A stretch of DNA of 64,000 nucleotides, taken from Bombus terrestris (Eukaryota; Arthropoda; Insecta; Hymenoptera; Apidae). Location: positions 1,426,001 through 1,490,000 of the forward strand of contig NC_063270.1 in NCBI RefSeq assembly GCF_910591885.1, written 5' to 3'. Positions 1-12,152 of this stretch are shown here, piece by piece. The translations under genes were made by a program, and so were the position numbers. The notes under the pieces are model-generated. The model did no database searches. It had not been told where the DNA came from and worked only from the letters and a program-made list of their open reading frames with translations. Numbering within the stretch: position 1 is the stretch's first letter; every line of letters starts with the position of its first letter.

Positions 1-900
1 TGTTGGCGGTGATCGAAAATATTCAGCCTGAGGCGGCGATTACTCATGAATTTTCATTTATTCACTCGACATTCACGGAAATTCAATACGTTAACTACAG
101 AATCTATATTTTCCACGGGTCCGCTATAAAATAAAGTGGCCCGAGCAATTAGCACGTTAAATAACTTTCGAAGCTGTTGGTTTTATTTATTTTTTTCACT
201 TTTTTTATTCTTCTCTTTTTTTTATTTATCAGTTTTGCGATCCCGCGTTGCTCCGAAAATTGTTCGTTAGACATATTGCCGTCTATTAATATTATCAATG
301 ATTCATACCAAATCACGGGTGCGCAGGAATCAATCATTAAAAATTGTTCAGTACTAAATTCACCAACCATTTATTGCTGAATCGCAGAAAGAAAATATAC
401 GCACGAATGTGTATAAATAATGTAACGTTAACAAAATAAACCTCGATACGATTCCTCGTGTATATTATTTTCTATTTTCCGTCACTTTGCTTTAAGCATT
501 GAAAATATTGAATCGTTATTGAAAAGTAATTCCGACTATACAATTGTATCGATGATGTTTGATCGTTGAATAAAACGCGTATTTGAGCAAATTTAATTAC
601 AACGCATTTGTCATACATTTATTTACTTTACCATTGAAATAATATTGTACTTTATTTCTACGTTCGTTCTCATTTCACGGGGAAAAATGCAAATAGCATC
701 AATCGTTCAATTCATTTAGTTTTCTACAGATATTTTCCGTCGAATAGTTGATTTATTTAAAAATAATCACCTTTAATTTCGGCGTACTTATTTTTAGTTT
801 TATACAAACCATCTTTTATAAAAATTCTACTTTCCACATGAGGTTGATAAATAAATAAATCAACGCGTTTAAAGTTCGATTATCGTTTGCAAAAAATGAT
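1..900. other. AT-rich noncoding stretch
   Basis: This stretch is AT-rich with many short A/T runs and stops in every frame. Two overlapping open frames near 149-380 lie on opposite strands over a T-rich tract and are low in complexity, so I do not treat them as genes. I see no transposon ends, RNA gene or splice-bounded exon here. It is probably intergenic or intronic. Confidence 0.6.
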
Positions 901-1900
901 CGCTTCGCACCATGTTGCGGCTTTACTTTCGACGGTTAACACGGTGCCGCGAGGTTGAGCAGAGAAGATGACGCGCGAGCTACGCGTTAAGCGAGCACTA
1001 AAAGTTTAATTGGGCCGTCGGACGCGTCGCCGCCAAGTGGTGTAAAGGGCAGAAAACTGGGAGGAGTTGGTGCATCCCTTTCTTCGCGGACGACCTAACG
1101 GAAAAGGGGGCAAGTTCTGGAGAAAACCGGGTTCGTATCCGTTGGTCGGACGCGTGGCTCTGCCCCGTGTGAAAAGGAAGAAGAAGCCAGCCACGGAACA
1201 GAGGGGTGGAGGAGGGAACAGGGGTGGGATAGAGGGAAAAGATAGAGAATTGTCTCCGACAATGCGATCCCTTCCAACCTGGTGGATCGAAGTGAGTTTT
1301 GAAAATGTATGCGCACACGGCCAGATTCACAAGGAGGGCTGTAAACCCCGCCTTAGGCCAAGCTCGGGAGGGTCCCTTATATTCCGCACTAAATTTCACC
1401 CTATACCCGACAGACGACGCTACTCCCTTGCTCCTCGCTACCCCTGACCCATTCCACTTTCCCTCCGTTTCTTCCCTCACCGCCACGACCATGTGTGTAC
1501 GAGTTTCGTGCCAAAGCAGTGACCCACGAACCAACATATTGGCGTTGTTTGAAGAACGAGAATTGCTCGACGCTCGGTTGGGGTTCCTGCGACAGAGCGG
1601 AACGATCGATCGGGTAGCCGCGATCGTGCCTGTTCGCTGTAAATACCGCAGGCCTCCTTTTGATCGTCACGTAGCCGCGTAATGACGAATGCATTCTTCT
1701 CTCTTTCCATCCCTCTTCTTTCCCTTGTCTCATCGAGGAATCCCTTCGCCGATAGAATCGCGCTGAATCGTGCACGACGAGACAGGGGACGATTTCCTTT
1801 CTTAAGTTGTCACTGGCTCCCCGAATAACGCCGCCGTTTCCCGCTCGATTGCGACTCGGAGGGTGGCTGGTGTATGAAAATACATGTTTCGATCGTTTCA
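900..1900. other. GC/CpG-rich island, function unknown
   Basis: Base composition shifts sharply from the AT-rich flank to GC- and CpG-rich sequence, with purine-rich tracts at about 1160-1250. Open frames of up to 225 codons occur on both strands (for example 1401-2078 on the minus strand), but they overlap, have no recognisable domain and reflect the low stop-codon density of GC-rich DNA. A GTGAGT donor-like hexamer follows GAA at about 1291. The island could be a promoter, an untranslated first exon or an enhancer; the sequence alone does not decide. Confidence 0.35.
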
Positions 1901-2289
1901 AGATGCTCCCAGATTTTGAGAGGAGCATTCCGTGTGTCATGAAATTTGTAACATATACGAAAATCGGTACACAGAGGTTGATGTTGCCGATTTTTATAGC
2001 GCAGATAGTAAAACGAGTATAATTACTGGAAAGAAAATGTAGCAACGTAGGATAACCATAAGAAAAAAATTGACCCATTCTGTAGATCCGTAGAATTCTT
2101 TAGAGGTGAAAGGGCAACGAAAGAACCAAGCAATATCGTTTATCGCGTGAAATCCCTCTAACCTCGTAGCTTCTCTACGAAGGATCTTTTCCCAGTGTCC
2201 GACCGGCGAATTTCTGGCAGGTCCCCGGTTCTAACCTCGAATTTATTCGGCTCCCTCCGTCGGGATTCCATGATAATTGAGGTCTAGCC

Positions 2290-2593
2290 GACGCGTATAA
2301 GGAGGAATATTTGTTCTCTCCACTTAAAATCAAGCCTCCACGCATTCCCATATTACGCGGTTTCGTGCCGCTGCCGGGCCAGCTCCGGAATGCCGTAGCG
2401 TGCGCGCCGCCCACGCTGCATCTCCAGTCTCGCGCGCTCGTCCGCACGCACACGCCGAGCGGAGTGTCTACGAAGTTTGTAATGCGCGGCGAACGGCGCA
2501 CACCGTGTGTCGGAGAAAACACGACCTCGTGTGCGAGAGCAAACGCGCGCGGCATCACGACGGGACGGACGCGCGTTAAGCGAGGACGAGCGG
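2290..2593 (+). other. possible untranslated first exon in a CpG island
   Basis: A very CpG-rich block ends at a donor-like site (GCG|GTGAGTTC) at 2593/2594. CpG-rich sequence followed by a strong 5' splice site is the usual look of an insect promoter plus first exon. No in-frame start leading into the donor stands out. It could be an alternative first exon of the gene starting near 10 kb, or of another gene, or a chance match. Confidence 0.2.
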
Positions 2594-3170
2594 TGAGTTC
2601 ACGCATACACGCGCTCTTCGCTTCGCGCACAGATTAAACTCACGCACAGGCCGGCCCCGGGGGCGGCGTGCCAGCCAACTAATGAGAGAGGCGAGCGACC
2701 GAGCGCGATGATAAAGTCTCCGGTTCTCTCGAGAGAGTTCTCCGTACCAGGACTCTGACCCGAATCTTTTCTTCTCTGCCGCTCTTTCTTCGACTTTTCT
2801 CCTTCTTCTTGTTTCCCTTCTTCTTTGTGCAGGACGCTCGCGTTTCCGAGGAATCCGTCGCATATACATGCTCGGTACATATACATATGTGGTAACAATA
2901 TACATGTATATACGATCGGTGGGCGGGTTACCGTACAAACGAAACGAGATTGCAACTGAAGAGCCCGTTATCGATAAATTTTACTTCTTGATCTTATGAT
3001 ATATACCCTCGTGTTTAATTGTAACGGAAGCGTAATGAACGCACGACGTCGGCAATAACGCGGATATTAAACGTTCCTCAAGGTAGCCGCCGGGGTTGCT
3101 GTTTTTCTCCTCTTGGTCGTTTCACCGAAGAACGAAAGATCGCGCTGCGGAAAAATCGCTTCCTTCTACA
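2594..3170. other. noncoding, CT-rich then mixed
   Basis: A CT-rich stretch around 2760-2825 is followed by an alternating purine/pyrimidine stretch of TATACATG/TATACATATG type at about 2860-2915, and then AT-rich sequence. The overlapping minus-strand frames here (about 118-120 codons) are Arg/Glu-rich translations of the CT tract and show no domain. I see no gene. Confidence 0.45.
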
Positions 3171-3606
3171 GGCAATTATGCTAATGCGTCACTTAGTCGC
3201 GCAACCCTGCACGAGCCGTACAGGCTTCGAAGGAACACAAAACGTACTCTCAAACATACTCCGTAGCGCGGCTCGGTGGTCGCGATGACGCTTGTATGTT
3301 CTTCATGGTGGTTTCTTTTGCTTGGTTTGCACACCCGTTGCCGCTTTCTTCGACCTCGAACCAATCCGAACAAACTGCATCCCGCGTATGTCTCGTAGAA
3401 ATTCCAGCGCAAGGGGAGTGGATGTCTGGCTTGTGTTCGCGCCGTAGGTGCACCGTTGAATGTTCAATAAGGACCGAACCAATGTTTTATCACGAATTAA
3501 TAGCTGTAGCCTGTACACCGGCGTAACGTGCTTCACGACGTGCTTACCTACCGACAATGTTCAGCCTGGAATTCGTGCAGGAGGATGCCGCACTGGTCAC
3601 TGGGCT

Positions 3607-3860
3607 CGTTTTCAAACGCTACTCGAGCACGCCACGCCATAGGCTGAACGATTCTCCATAAGCACAGGGCCTACTATGCTACCAGATCCTGCGTCGGAGC
3701 TTCGCTCCAACAAGAATTGACACGCGCTTATTAGAATCCACCGGATAATGGCACAAATCGCGCACCACCGTTGGACTTTATTCCTCGCGTAAGATGCAAA
3801 GACTACGGTCGAAGTATCGAGTCGTGTGCCGTTTTCGAATGCTACTGGATCACGCCACGC
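3607..3860 (+). repeat. degenerate local duplication, two ~31-bp copies
   Basis: The 31 bases at 3607-3637 and 3830-3860 match at 27 positions; both read CGTTTTC, then GCTACT, then CACGCCACGC. A second matching pair follows at 3727-3742 and 3933-3948 (both TTATTAGAATC), with an offset of about 206 instead of 223. This suggests an old tandem duplication of a unit of about 0.2 kb that has since diverged and gained indels. No coding sequence is evident. Confidence 0.5.
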
Positions 3861-4299
3861 TGCGGGCGATTCGGCGTAGCCACGAGAACCGACAGAACGT
3901 CGCTCATAGTGGAACGAGTGGCTTGGCATACTGTTATTAGAATCACCCTACTTATAGGAACACAAGTACCTATTCTTATATGCATACGTCTTTCCGTGTT
4001 TTACCTCGCACGGATGAGCGCTAATTTCGGGACGCTTCGGTCTATCGAGGATCGAGATGTTGCGAGACTTGTGGTTTCGACAGTGGAACATATTGTTATT
4101 CAAAACGTCGCGGTCGAGAAATTTTCCTGGAGGGTGGAAGATATCAGCTTTCCTTGGTCGAGTATTCGACGAAAAATTACGAGGACTTGAGTTGCACTCG
4201 AAGGATGTTGTTGAAACAGTTAATTGTACCTGTATCGTAATTTCATGGATACTCAGTGTGTATCCTTTTACTGGAAGAGTGGTTGTTATCTAATTGGCT

Positions 4300-7250
4300 G
4301 AAACAATATCGATATATGTAAAGTGCAATACGTAATGCAATAATCGATTATCCTTTTATTTCTTTATTAAATGAAGAAATATCATTGAACAGTAATATTT
4401 AAAGTTTTACAATAGCGTAAAACGCTTAATAGTTTGTTAAATTACATTTAAAAGTGAATCTAAAATTCTGGACGTCCTTAGTCACTTGAATATTAACAAT
4501 AGCTGAATTGATATTTTCACTTTCTAGAAATAAATTGTTTCTCTCAATTCTAGAGAAAAAAAATACAATCTCCATCACGATGGAAAGAAATCCGCGATAA
4601 TATCGTGCTCGATATTCCATTCGCGCTGAAACGCGAACCCTCTTACAAAAATATCGTGGGGCTTCAAAGGGCGGTAAACCCCGTTCGGATTCAAAGTAGT
4701 AAGAAATCACATTTCAACCGAACCCACGGAGTCCAGACGTTAGGTAAACCAACAATTTGCATGCCATTACCGTGAGGCGTTTGTACTTTGTAGCGGGGCG
4801 TTTTGCCGTGGCAACCGAGACTTGTTTATTGTAATTACGAAAGTTCGACTTCCAGTCTCTTATCTCAAAGTCTACCGTCAAAATTGAACGTGCAAGGACC
4901 GGAAAAAAGTATCAGATATTTAATGGAATAAATTACTATTGCTTAATCGTATTTATTACGTTTTCGTCATATTCGTACTTGTCGGAAATCACGATCAAAA
5001 GGCAATTACTTGTAATATGAAATCATCGAAAGAAATGATAATTGCAAAAGTTTTTTATAAACTTACTATGTAATTTGTGTCCGTCGTATCGCATAAATTA
5101 CCGTTATCTTTGAATCAATCCCGTTCAACCGTGAACGCTTCACGTTTAAATATTTTATAATACATTCTTTAACAGGATGCTTATTGACACAATGTAGTAA
5201 ACATTTAAACATTCGTTTATGTTATTGTCCTTAAATAATCTCAATTTAAAAAGAAATTCAGTATTAAAAAAAAAAAAAAAGAAAAAGAGTTTACAAAAAG
5301 ATCGGAACAATGTGATGCAGTCTCGAATCATTTCGTGGGTGTAATCTTCGAAGTAGCGTGGGGTAACGAGCCGTATTCGAGGAAGAAAAACGTTTGAAAA
5401 GACGAAATTTGCCACGCGCTTAAGTCAACAAGCTCTTCACCGCCCGCGGAGGAAAAGAGGAGAGGAGGTTATTCAGTGGGCTTTCAAGATGCACGAATGT
5501 TTTCAAAAAAATCAGCTCCAGATACGCACATTTTTATGGTCCTGACGGCGGTAGCGCCTGACAGCCTCGAGCTGTTCGTGAAACGTGAAAGGATATACAT
5601 GGAGGACGCGTCGCGTTTGCGGTCCTCATGATCAATAGGGATCAGTATCGATTTCGAAGGATCTGTTTATGGCAGTAGACGGATCATCCGGGATCTATTG
5701 ATTCTGTCGTTCCACCAATCGGGATCTTTCGTTCGCGTATAAAGTTGTTTACGCGAAAAAGACTGTTGTAAAAGAGAAACTCGGATGGAAAATGGAATCA
5801 TGTCAGGTTGAGTTTGTTATACTAACGCATGTAATGCTATGTGTGAAATTCGTTATTTTTTATCTCGTTCCAAATGTTATTTTACAATAAATCGAACGAC
5901 CAATGAAAGATTTGTGTTTAAATGTGCTGTGAAATATTTTTGCTTAAAAATATGAAAGGTATAAATTTGATCAAATAAATTTGTCGCTATCCGTTATAGA
6001 AGACTATATGTAAAAAGAAAAATTATAATTTACGAAATTGTTTGAATCACATTTCCATTAAACGAGTGAATTTACGGAGAATTGATTTATCAAGTATTTC
6101 GCTTAAACATCGTGAGAATGTTAATATCAATATTTATTTGTTGGAGAGGAAAAGATGGATATTACAGAGTAATCAAGTTTATACGCGTTTCGAGTATGTC
6201 TATTAGAATTTGCCAGAGTTATAGACACATCATTCAACTTGCTGCGACGCGGAAACCACTTAGACACGGCCAAAGTTAGGTCATCGCTTCGGATTATTAG
6301 GTAATTAGGGTAAGATGGTCTCCGTGACCATCTCGATGATGGAGAGGGGCCACAGTATATGCCAGACTACCTACCGATAGATAAACACATGGGCAGATTA
6401 CACAGCGCTCTCGGCTCTTGCATGGATATATGCAATTTAACTAGTAATTTCTAACTTACACCAGCTTAACTTTGGGAGTAATGATGTAGTAGTTAAATCG
6501 CATCACACGAGCGAGTTATGGCGTTATAATGTGATGTGTTCTGGAACAAAGTGGATTATAGTAGATTTCTTAGAGAGTGACTTCTCGGTTAGCTGTTGAA
6601 GTTTGGTTACAGGAAAGATTCTGTCTTTGACCGTACGTACGTTGTTCAACGAGGTAAGCTAATTTCTTAATGGCTTTCGTCGTGAATAGCGTTAGACGGG
6701 GGAAATTAAATACAAAAGAAACTTTATCAAGTATGATCACTATAGATCGTAGTATATGGTTTTTTTCGAATCCATAGTTTTATTGCGATACACACGCATT
6801 TACGTCGTCTTACCAGTATTATCAACATTCTCTGGAACATTTGCAACTTTGAAATCTGGGAAGTACTTAACATTTCCATAATTCAAAATCAAATTTGTCT
6901 TCCTCGCATTATGATTAGGTTCATATTACAAGGTGCATCAAGTGTTTCTTCCCTCCTCTTTGGAGTAATCTCTTCCCATTCTCGTTTACAACTATCATTA
7001 GCAACATTCCACGCGCCCTTTCGCTTTCCGCCTTTCATTCATTACTACGTTTTTACACGTAAACGTGTTTTCTCGCTGTAGTAGCCAATTTCTCAGAATT
7101 CTGTTCGCTCTGCACCCTTAATCGCATCCTCTGCGACTTTAAAAAAGCTTACTCATCGATTCGGGAAACACAAGGAAAAAACATAACTTAAACACCATAA
7201 TAACCGAACCTCATTTGACATTCTACTCGCACTGGACGTTAATTCATGCT
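4300..7250. other. mainly AT-rich noncoding DNA with small GC-richer blocks
   Basis: Most of this span is AT-rich and carries no supported gene. A 15-A run lies at 5266-5280. GC-richer blocks at about 5430-5760 and 6270-6480 interrupt it. The second contains a small hairpin (GATGGTC, loop, GACCATC, near 6314-6332). A donor-like GAG|GTAAGC occurs at about 6655 with a weak acceptor (TTACAG) some 30 bases upstream, too little to call an exon. Confidence 0.45.
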
Positions 7251-7835
7251 CTCGAGCGAGGAAGAGGCCGGACAACTGGCGGCCAGTGATAGGTAGATAC
7301 AGGGACGACGAGAACTTTAATTCCCTTCCTTTGAACATCCTCCTTGTCGAGGAGTTTGCATATCGTATTGGTTCGGTGTCTGCACAGTGCGCATTGTTCG
7401 TAGAGCAACACAACTACGTTCGAGATATCGAACATCTACGGTGCTATGCCAAGCCAGTGACGACTCTACGAAGGTACTCGACTCGATTTGACCCGGTCGA
7501 CCCACTCGATGTTGCTTGGAGTTCGAGTTCAATCGGTTGGTCTCGTTAATTGCGCAACGCCGATCCGTTGTTTGTCGATCTTGCATTTCTCGCTTCTTTC
7601 TCTACGGGCTATTCACGAACCATCGTGGATACCCCGAAGGATCGCATCAGGTTGTTCCTGGGCGCTAATATAACACCGGTGCTTCCTCCTCCTCGATCGA
7701 GTCACGATTTAACATAGGCGTGGTGCGCCGCTCTCCGGCAAGAAGATGGACGGTTTGACCTCTTGCGCGAGTTTCGAGTTCGATCAGGGTAACTGGAGGC
7801 ACGTTGTGACGTGTATCGTGGCTTCTTCACGAAGG
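7250..7835 (+). other. GC-richer block with a short open frame ending at a donor-like site
   Basis: A GC-richer block holds an ATG at 7747 with a favourable context (CAAGAAG before it, G after it). It opens a frame of 29 codons plus two bases (starts MDGLTSCASFEFD) that runs into a donor-like site, AAG|GTAATC, at 7835/7836; unspliced, the frame stops at 7837-7839. An AT-rich TATA-like string lies about 80 bases upstream of the ATG. It could be an alternative first coding exon, but the peptide is not recognised and the donor is imperfect. Confidence 0.15.
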
Positions 7836-8349
7836 TAATCACTTTTCTATGGGATTTTAAAACACAAAAACGCTACGAATAACGGTTAATATATCTTCTG
7901 TGGTTTGGTTTATTATTGATCGCAATGACTGATTGTTTGCCTTATTCGCAATGTCTTCCCGGATGTTACGCTACTTTCTCCGATCGAAAACGTTGCTGGT
8001 AACGCTGGAATTCATAACATGTTGAGCAGAAATCGATTTACCATTACCATTGTAAAAATCGCAGAGAATCGATTTCTTACGAGTTTGTAGAGAAAGGAAC
8101 CACTACTCGGGAGATCCGATGAACTCAAGATTCATGGTATTCGTGACAAGGGCTAGAGAAAGAAGAATGCAACGGGAGCGCACATAGAACGGCAGAAAGC
8201 CAGAAGTAGATACAGGGTAAAAAGACAAGGGATGAAGAAAATGAGAACAGAAACAGCGACGGTGTGAAGACCTGCCGAAATCTCCAGAGGGAAAAACAGA
8301 AGCCTCGTCTTGACGTGTTCTTCTTCACTTCACTCCTCCCCGCTCTGCC

Positions 8350-9480
8350 GCTTTTACTCCTTCAGTTTGCACCCTTCCCTTGATCTTTCTCTCATTCTAG
8401 AACCGGGGGTAAAAGCATGTAGTGGGATGGGCAGTAGAGGTAGCGACAGCAGGGCTGTACGAAGAAAGGGGCTGTAGCGTGGTAGTCCCAGTTCGCTGGG
8501 GACAGGATGGTGGGGTGATACGAAGTCGGGCTACGTACAGTAGTAGCGTAGTAGTCGCTCGTCAGGAGGGATGATTGTAGAAGAGGAAGGGGCATCGATC
8601 GGTCATGCGCAGACGACGCTAAGCATTCGTCGTCCTTTTCGTATTACGCCGTACAAATGTATTGGCGTCATACAGTCATACAGTTCGTTCTAGGATTAGA
8701 GGTGCGGAGGGTGTGGTGTGCGGAAACCAGCCCTCTGTCCTCGTCACGCACACGCATACACGCACGCATCGTCTATGCGACAACCAGGAAAACGCGTCGA
8801 TCACGTCTTCGATCTTGTACGTTCGTTGTATTTTGGATCTCTTTCACCTCCTCCCTTTTCTTTTTTCACTGTTAATTCATATGCGAATACATATCGGTAG
8901 ACATCCTAATTTCAACACCACTCGAATATTACAGCGCATTTTTTTAAGTTTCTGCTTCTAAATATGGTCTTGTTTCGTAAAAGTCTCTGCTGTGGTATTT
9001 TAATATATAATTTGAATACAGTGACACGAGTTTATCGACCAATGTAAATACAGGAAGAGAAAATTGTGAAATCGAGAGCAGAGAAGAGGATACGCGATCG
9101 GTAGGTCGGTTGACGAAGCTCGGCGCGTTAAACGAAGCGCGCTCATATAGGTTATATCGCGCAATCATGTAGGTTAGGTTAGGCTATCCCCGCCGGCAGC
9201 TGCGTACAGTAGGGAGGCCGCGCAGGGTCCGTCATGTGACTGGAGGCGGAGGCACCACACCCCCGTGGGGTGCAACGAGTAGGGGAAGGTTGGTGGTGGA
9301 CGCGCCGCAGGTGCGGGCGGGCGGGCTGACGAAGCGAAAGGGAGGATGAGGAGGTAGGGAGCGTGGTTTACTAAGGGTGGCTGTCGAGAGGAGTTGGGGG
9401 GCGCCGCGGCGCCTCTCTTGCCTCAAGCGCAGTGCGACGTCGCGACGCGCCACGTGCGGTGGCAACACACACCGGGGGAG
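8350..9480 (+). promoter_or_regulatory. CpG-rich promoter-like island upstream of exon 1
   Basis: GC content and CpG density rise through this block and peak at about 9180-9480. A triple TTAGG-type motif (TAGGTTAGGTTAGG) lies at about 9170-9183 just before the GC-rich peak. The island directly precedes a leader-like segment that ends in a good splice donor at 10488, so it is the best promoter candidate in the window for a + strand gene. No single TATA box or initiator is convincing, so the start may be dispersed. It could also act as a bidirectional promoter. Confidence 0.4.
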
Positions 9481-10488
9481 GTACAACGTACAAAAGTCAC
9501 TTTCTTCCTTCCTGTCGTGTATCGTCGCGCTCGTCGTCGTTTCCATCCTCGTTCTCGTCCACGCGTCTTTATATCGCGGCACACGGGCCACTGTCTTCTA
9601 TTAGTATCCACAAAATTTCGTGTCCTCCTACTGCCAACTGGTATCGTAGTGTCTGCCGATTATACGAGCCATCGTCTAAGTAGTCACAGCGAGGGTGTGA
9701 GAGCGACGAAGAGAAATAAAGAGAGAGCGAGAAAGGAAGGTAGAGGGAGAACGGAAAGAAGGAGCGAGAAAGAGAGGGAAGGAGAGAGGCACGAGTCGAA
9801 GGACGAAACAATATCGCACAAGAAAAGGCGAAAGGTAGGGAGGGGGGAGGCGAGTAAAAGAGAGGGCAAGAAGGGGATCGAGAAGTCGATGAGAAAGAGA
9901 GGAAGACGCGGGTTGCATTTCGAATTAGCCCTTGCTAATCTAGCCGAGGATTAGGTTACCGGGCCTTGGTCGTGTATGTGAGTAAGCGTGCGCGAGTGCG
10001 TATATTCGAAAACAATAGGGCAACCGAAAAGAAAGAGAGATCGAATTGATTTTCTCGTTAAAAGTTAACCTGAAAACCGTTTACCGTGTCGTCCTTTCGC
10101 AAATAGGACAACAAATCTTTGGAAACGCGACGACGTTTTAGCACCAGCATACACATTACAGTTACGTTTGGAGTCGCGACGCACACGCTTTCCTTGTGTT
10201 TTGCGAGACGTGGACACGGTGGATCCTCGCGGAGCTACTGACACGAGTGAGAGGAGTTGTAATTTTGTAATCTTGTTTACGCGATTCTAAGCGCGAATCA
10301 AATCACGTATCGAGTGTTTTTCTTCGAACGACCCCTCGTGACGTGTGGCGTTACTTCGTTTTCGCGCTCAAAAAACGTCTGGAACTAACGACGCTGTGTC
10401 GCTGTGATTTCAATCGTATGGTCGTCTGGGCCTAATTCTGGTGTGTTTCGGCGTGAACAATCTGTTAATTTATTCCAAGAAACTTGTG
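9480..10488 (+). other. putative noncoding first exon (5' leader), 5' end uncertain
   Basis: The 3' end is set by a donor-like site, CTTGTG|GTGAGTAC, at 10488/10489. The upstream boundary is unknown and could lie anywhere from about 9400 to 10400. A purine-rich GAGA tract fills about 9700-9910. A frame of 186 codons at 9394-9954 is mostly a Lys/Arg/Glu-rich translation of that tract and looks non-genic. A competing donor, TAT|GTGAGTAAG, lies at about 9977. The next acceptor is at 12152, so intron 1 would be 1,664 bases. Confidence 0.4.
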
Positions 10489-12152
10489 GTGAGTACGTGA
10501 GAAGTTTCTATTCTGTTTTACTACTTTTCGTGATTTTTTTCTCCGGTTACGTGACATTTAAGGTTATCTGCCAATGAGTATAGGTTACGTAAGCTTGTTC
10601 CGTTTTCAATGAAAGAAGACCCGATGCTGTTTTTGTGTAATTGATCGATATATTGAGGAGTTCTAAATCAATTTCGTGACTCACTCCAGTTTGTTCTTAA
10701 AAACTCTATAATCTAGACTCAATAATAAAGATATTTATTTACATAATTTTTATGTCGTTCGTATCAAGCCCTCGTTAAATTCCTGATTTATCATTCCAAG
10801 GTACTTAATATGGAAACGTCATGTTAAAAAGTGAAATTTACATAATTCGTACTTTCAAGTGCTGATTACGCCTAATTATAATCGTAATATCTACACGATA
10901 AGTACCATTAAACTATTGACGACCATGAGCATGTATTAATCGAATCATTACCTGGAATATAGCGATATAATAAATAATTTAAATAACGAAATTATGTATT
11001 TTTTGTCGAATAGCAGAGCAATATCGACTTACGAAATCACCGTGTACCGGGATAACTCGAGTTATCTTTTCGTTTCGTGAAAGTGTTTACAATTAAAAAG
11101 TGGTCGTGCCACCTCGGGGAGCCGTATTTAACTTTGCTTAACTAAGTTCTCTATCCGTTGACGGAGCGCCCGGGGGATTTGAAACGACGACAGTATAATT
11201 CACATTTTTTCGAACAACTTTCAGTTTTCTTCTTGTCCGTGCCTTCGTATTTATCTTAATCGCTCGTTTCTGAAGTCGGCTTCTATTCACGCTGTTTATA
11301 TGTTTTCTCTTACATTCCACCAAACTCTCTACTATCTTCATACGCTTGTATTGTTCTTTAATTTTTTCGAATACTTGTTTCGGTAGATTTGTTGTAAAAT
11401 TCGAGAAATCATGCTTTATTGTAAGCGCGGATTATAACGCTCGAGCTTTTAGCATTGTTACCGTATAGAAATAAATGCATACATATCGTTATTAACACAT
11501 TCGGAGTTGTTACATATAATCGTCCTCGTTCATTTCAGCGAATTTCATTTTATTTCAAAACATGTTAAGAGTATAGTAAAGAACCACTTCCGCATAAACA
11601 TTGCATTGCTCGGTTAAAATTAGCGATATTTCCATTAGTTTGAATTGTTTGCCATAAAAATGTATTTTCGTTGAAGTAAATATTACCTAAATTTAATCTA
11701 TTAGCTTTATCTGAAATTGAATGCTTTCAATCGTAGATTGCTTACATATACGAATTGTTTGTGTTTGTTCATTTGTTTCTGTATAAATGAAATTTCTTTT
11801 ATTGTCTTTTGAAATATAGCATAGTAATGAACGAATGAAAACAAGAACGAAAATCGTAGTAATAATACAATATGGCGCAATAGAAGAAATATGAAACGAA
11901 TGGATAATGATGTAAACGGCCACGTAAGCAATTAGTAGTATTTTAAGCTTTAAAAATAGAATCAGTGTAATTAATTATTTTGGGATATGTATAGATATGT
12001 TTCCTTCTTTTTAGTACCTATTCTACATCGTAGTTCTCACAATGTTATTATAATATGCAAATCCATAAAAATCTTTTTTCTACCTTTTTTCTATTAATCG
12101 ATCCTGTGTTTTCAACTGTATATAGTAAAATTCTTATCAAATATGTTTGCAG
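10489..12152 (+). other. putative intron 1
   Basis: This stretch starts GTGAGT and ends with a T-rich tract and TTTGCAG. It is strongly AT-rich with no open frame of note. A small GC-richer patch occurs at about 11100-11300. It fits an intron linking the leader exon to the exon with the coding start. Confidence 0.4.

Noticed and set aside
1401..2078. 225-codon minus-strand frame, the longest in the window
   Set aside because: It overlaps plus-strand frames in a CpG-rich island and has no recognisable motif or splice-defined boundary.
4245..4275. Short string slightly like a Hox-cluster microRNA (iab-4)
   Set aside because: The match is too poor and no hairpin forms around it. No known conserved insect microRNA sequence was recognised elsewhere by eye.
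9394..9954. 186-codon plus-strand frame
   Set aside because: The second half is a Lys/Arg/Glu-rich translation of a GAGA purine tract; it sits in a leader-like region with no domain.
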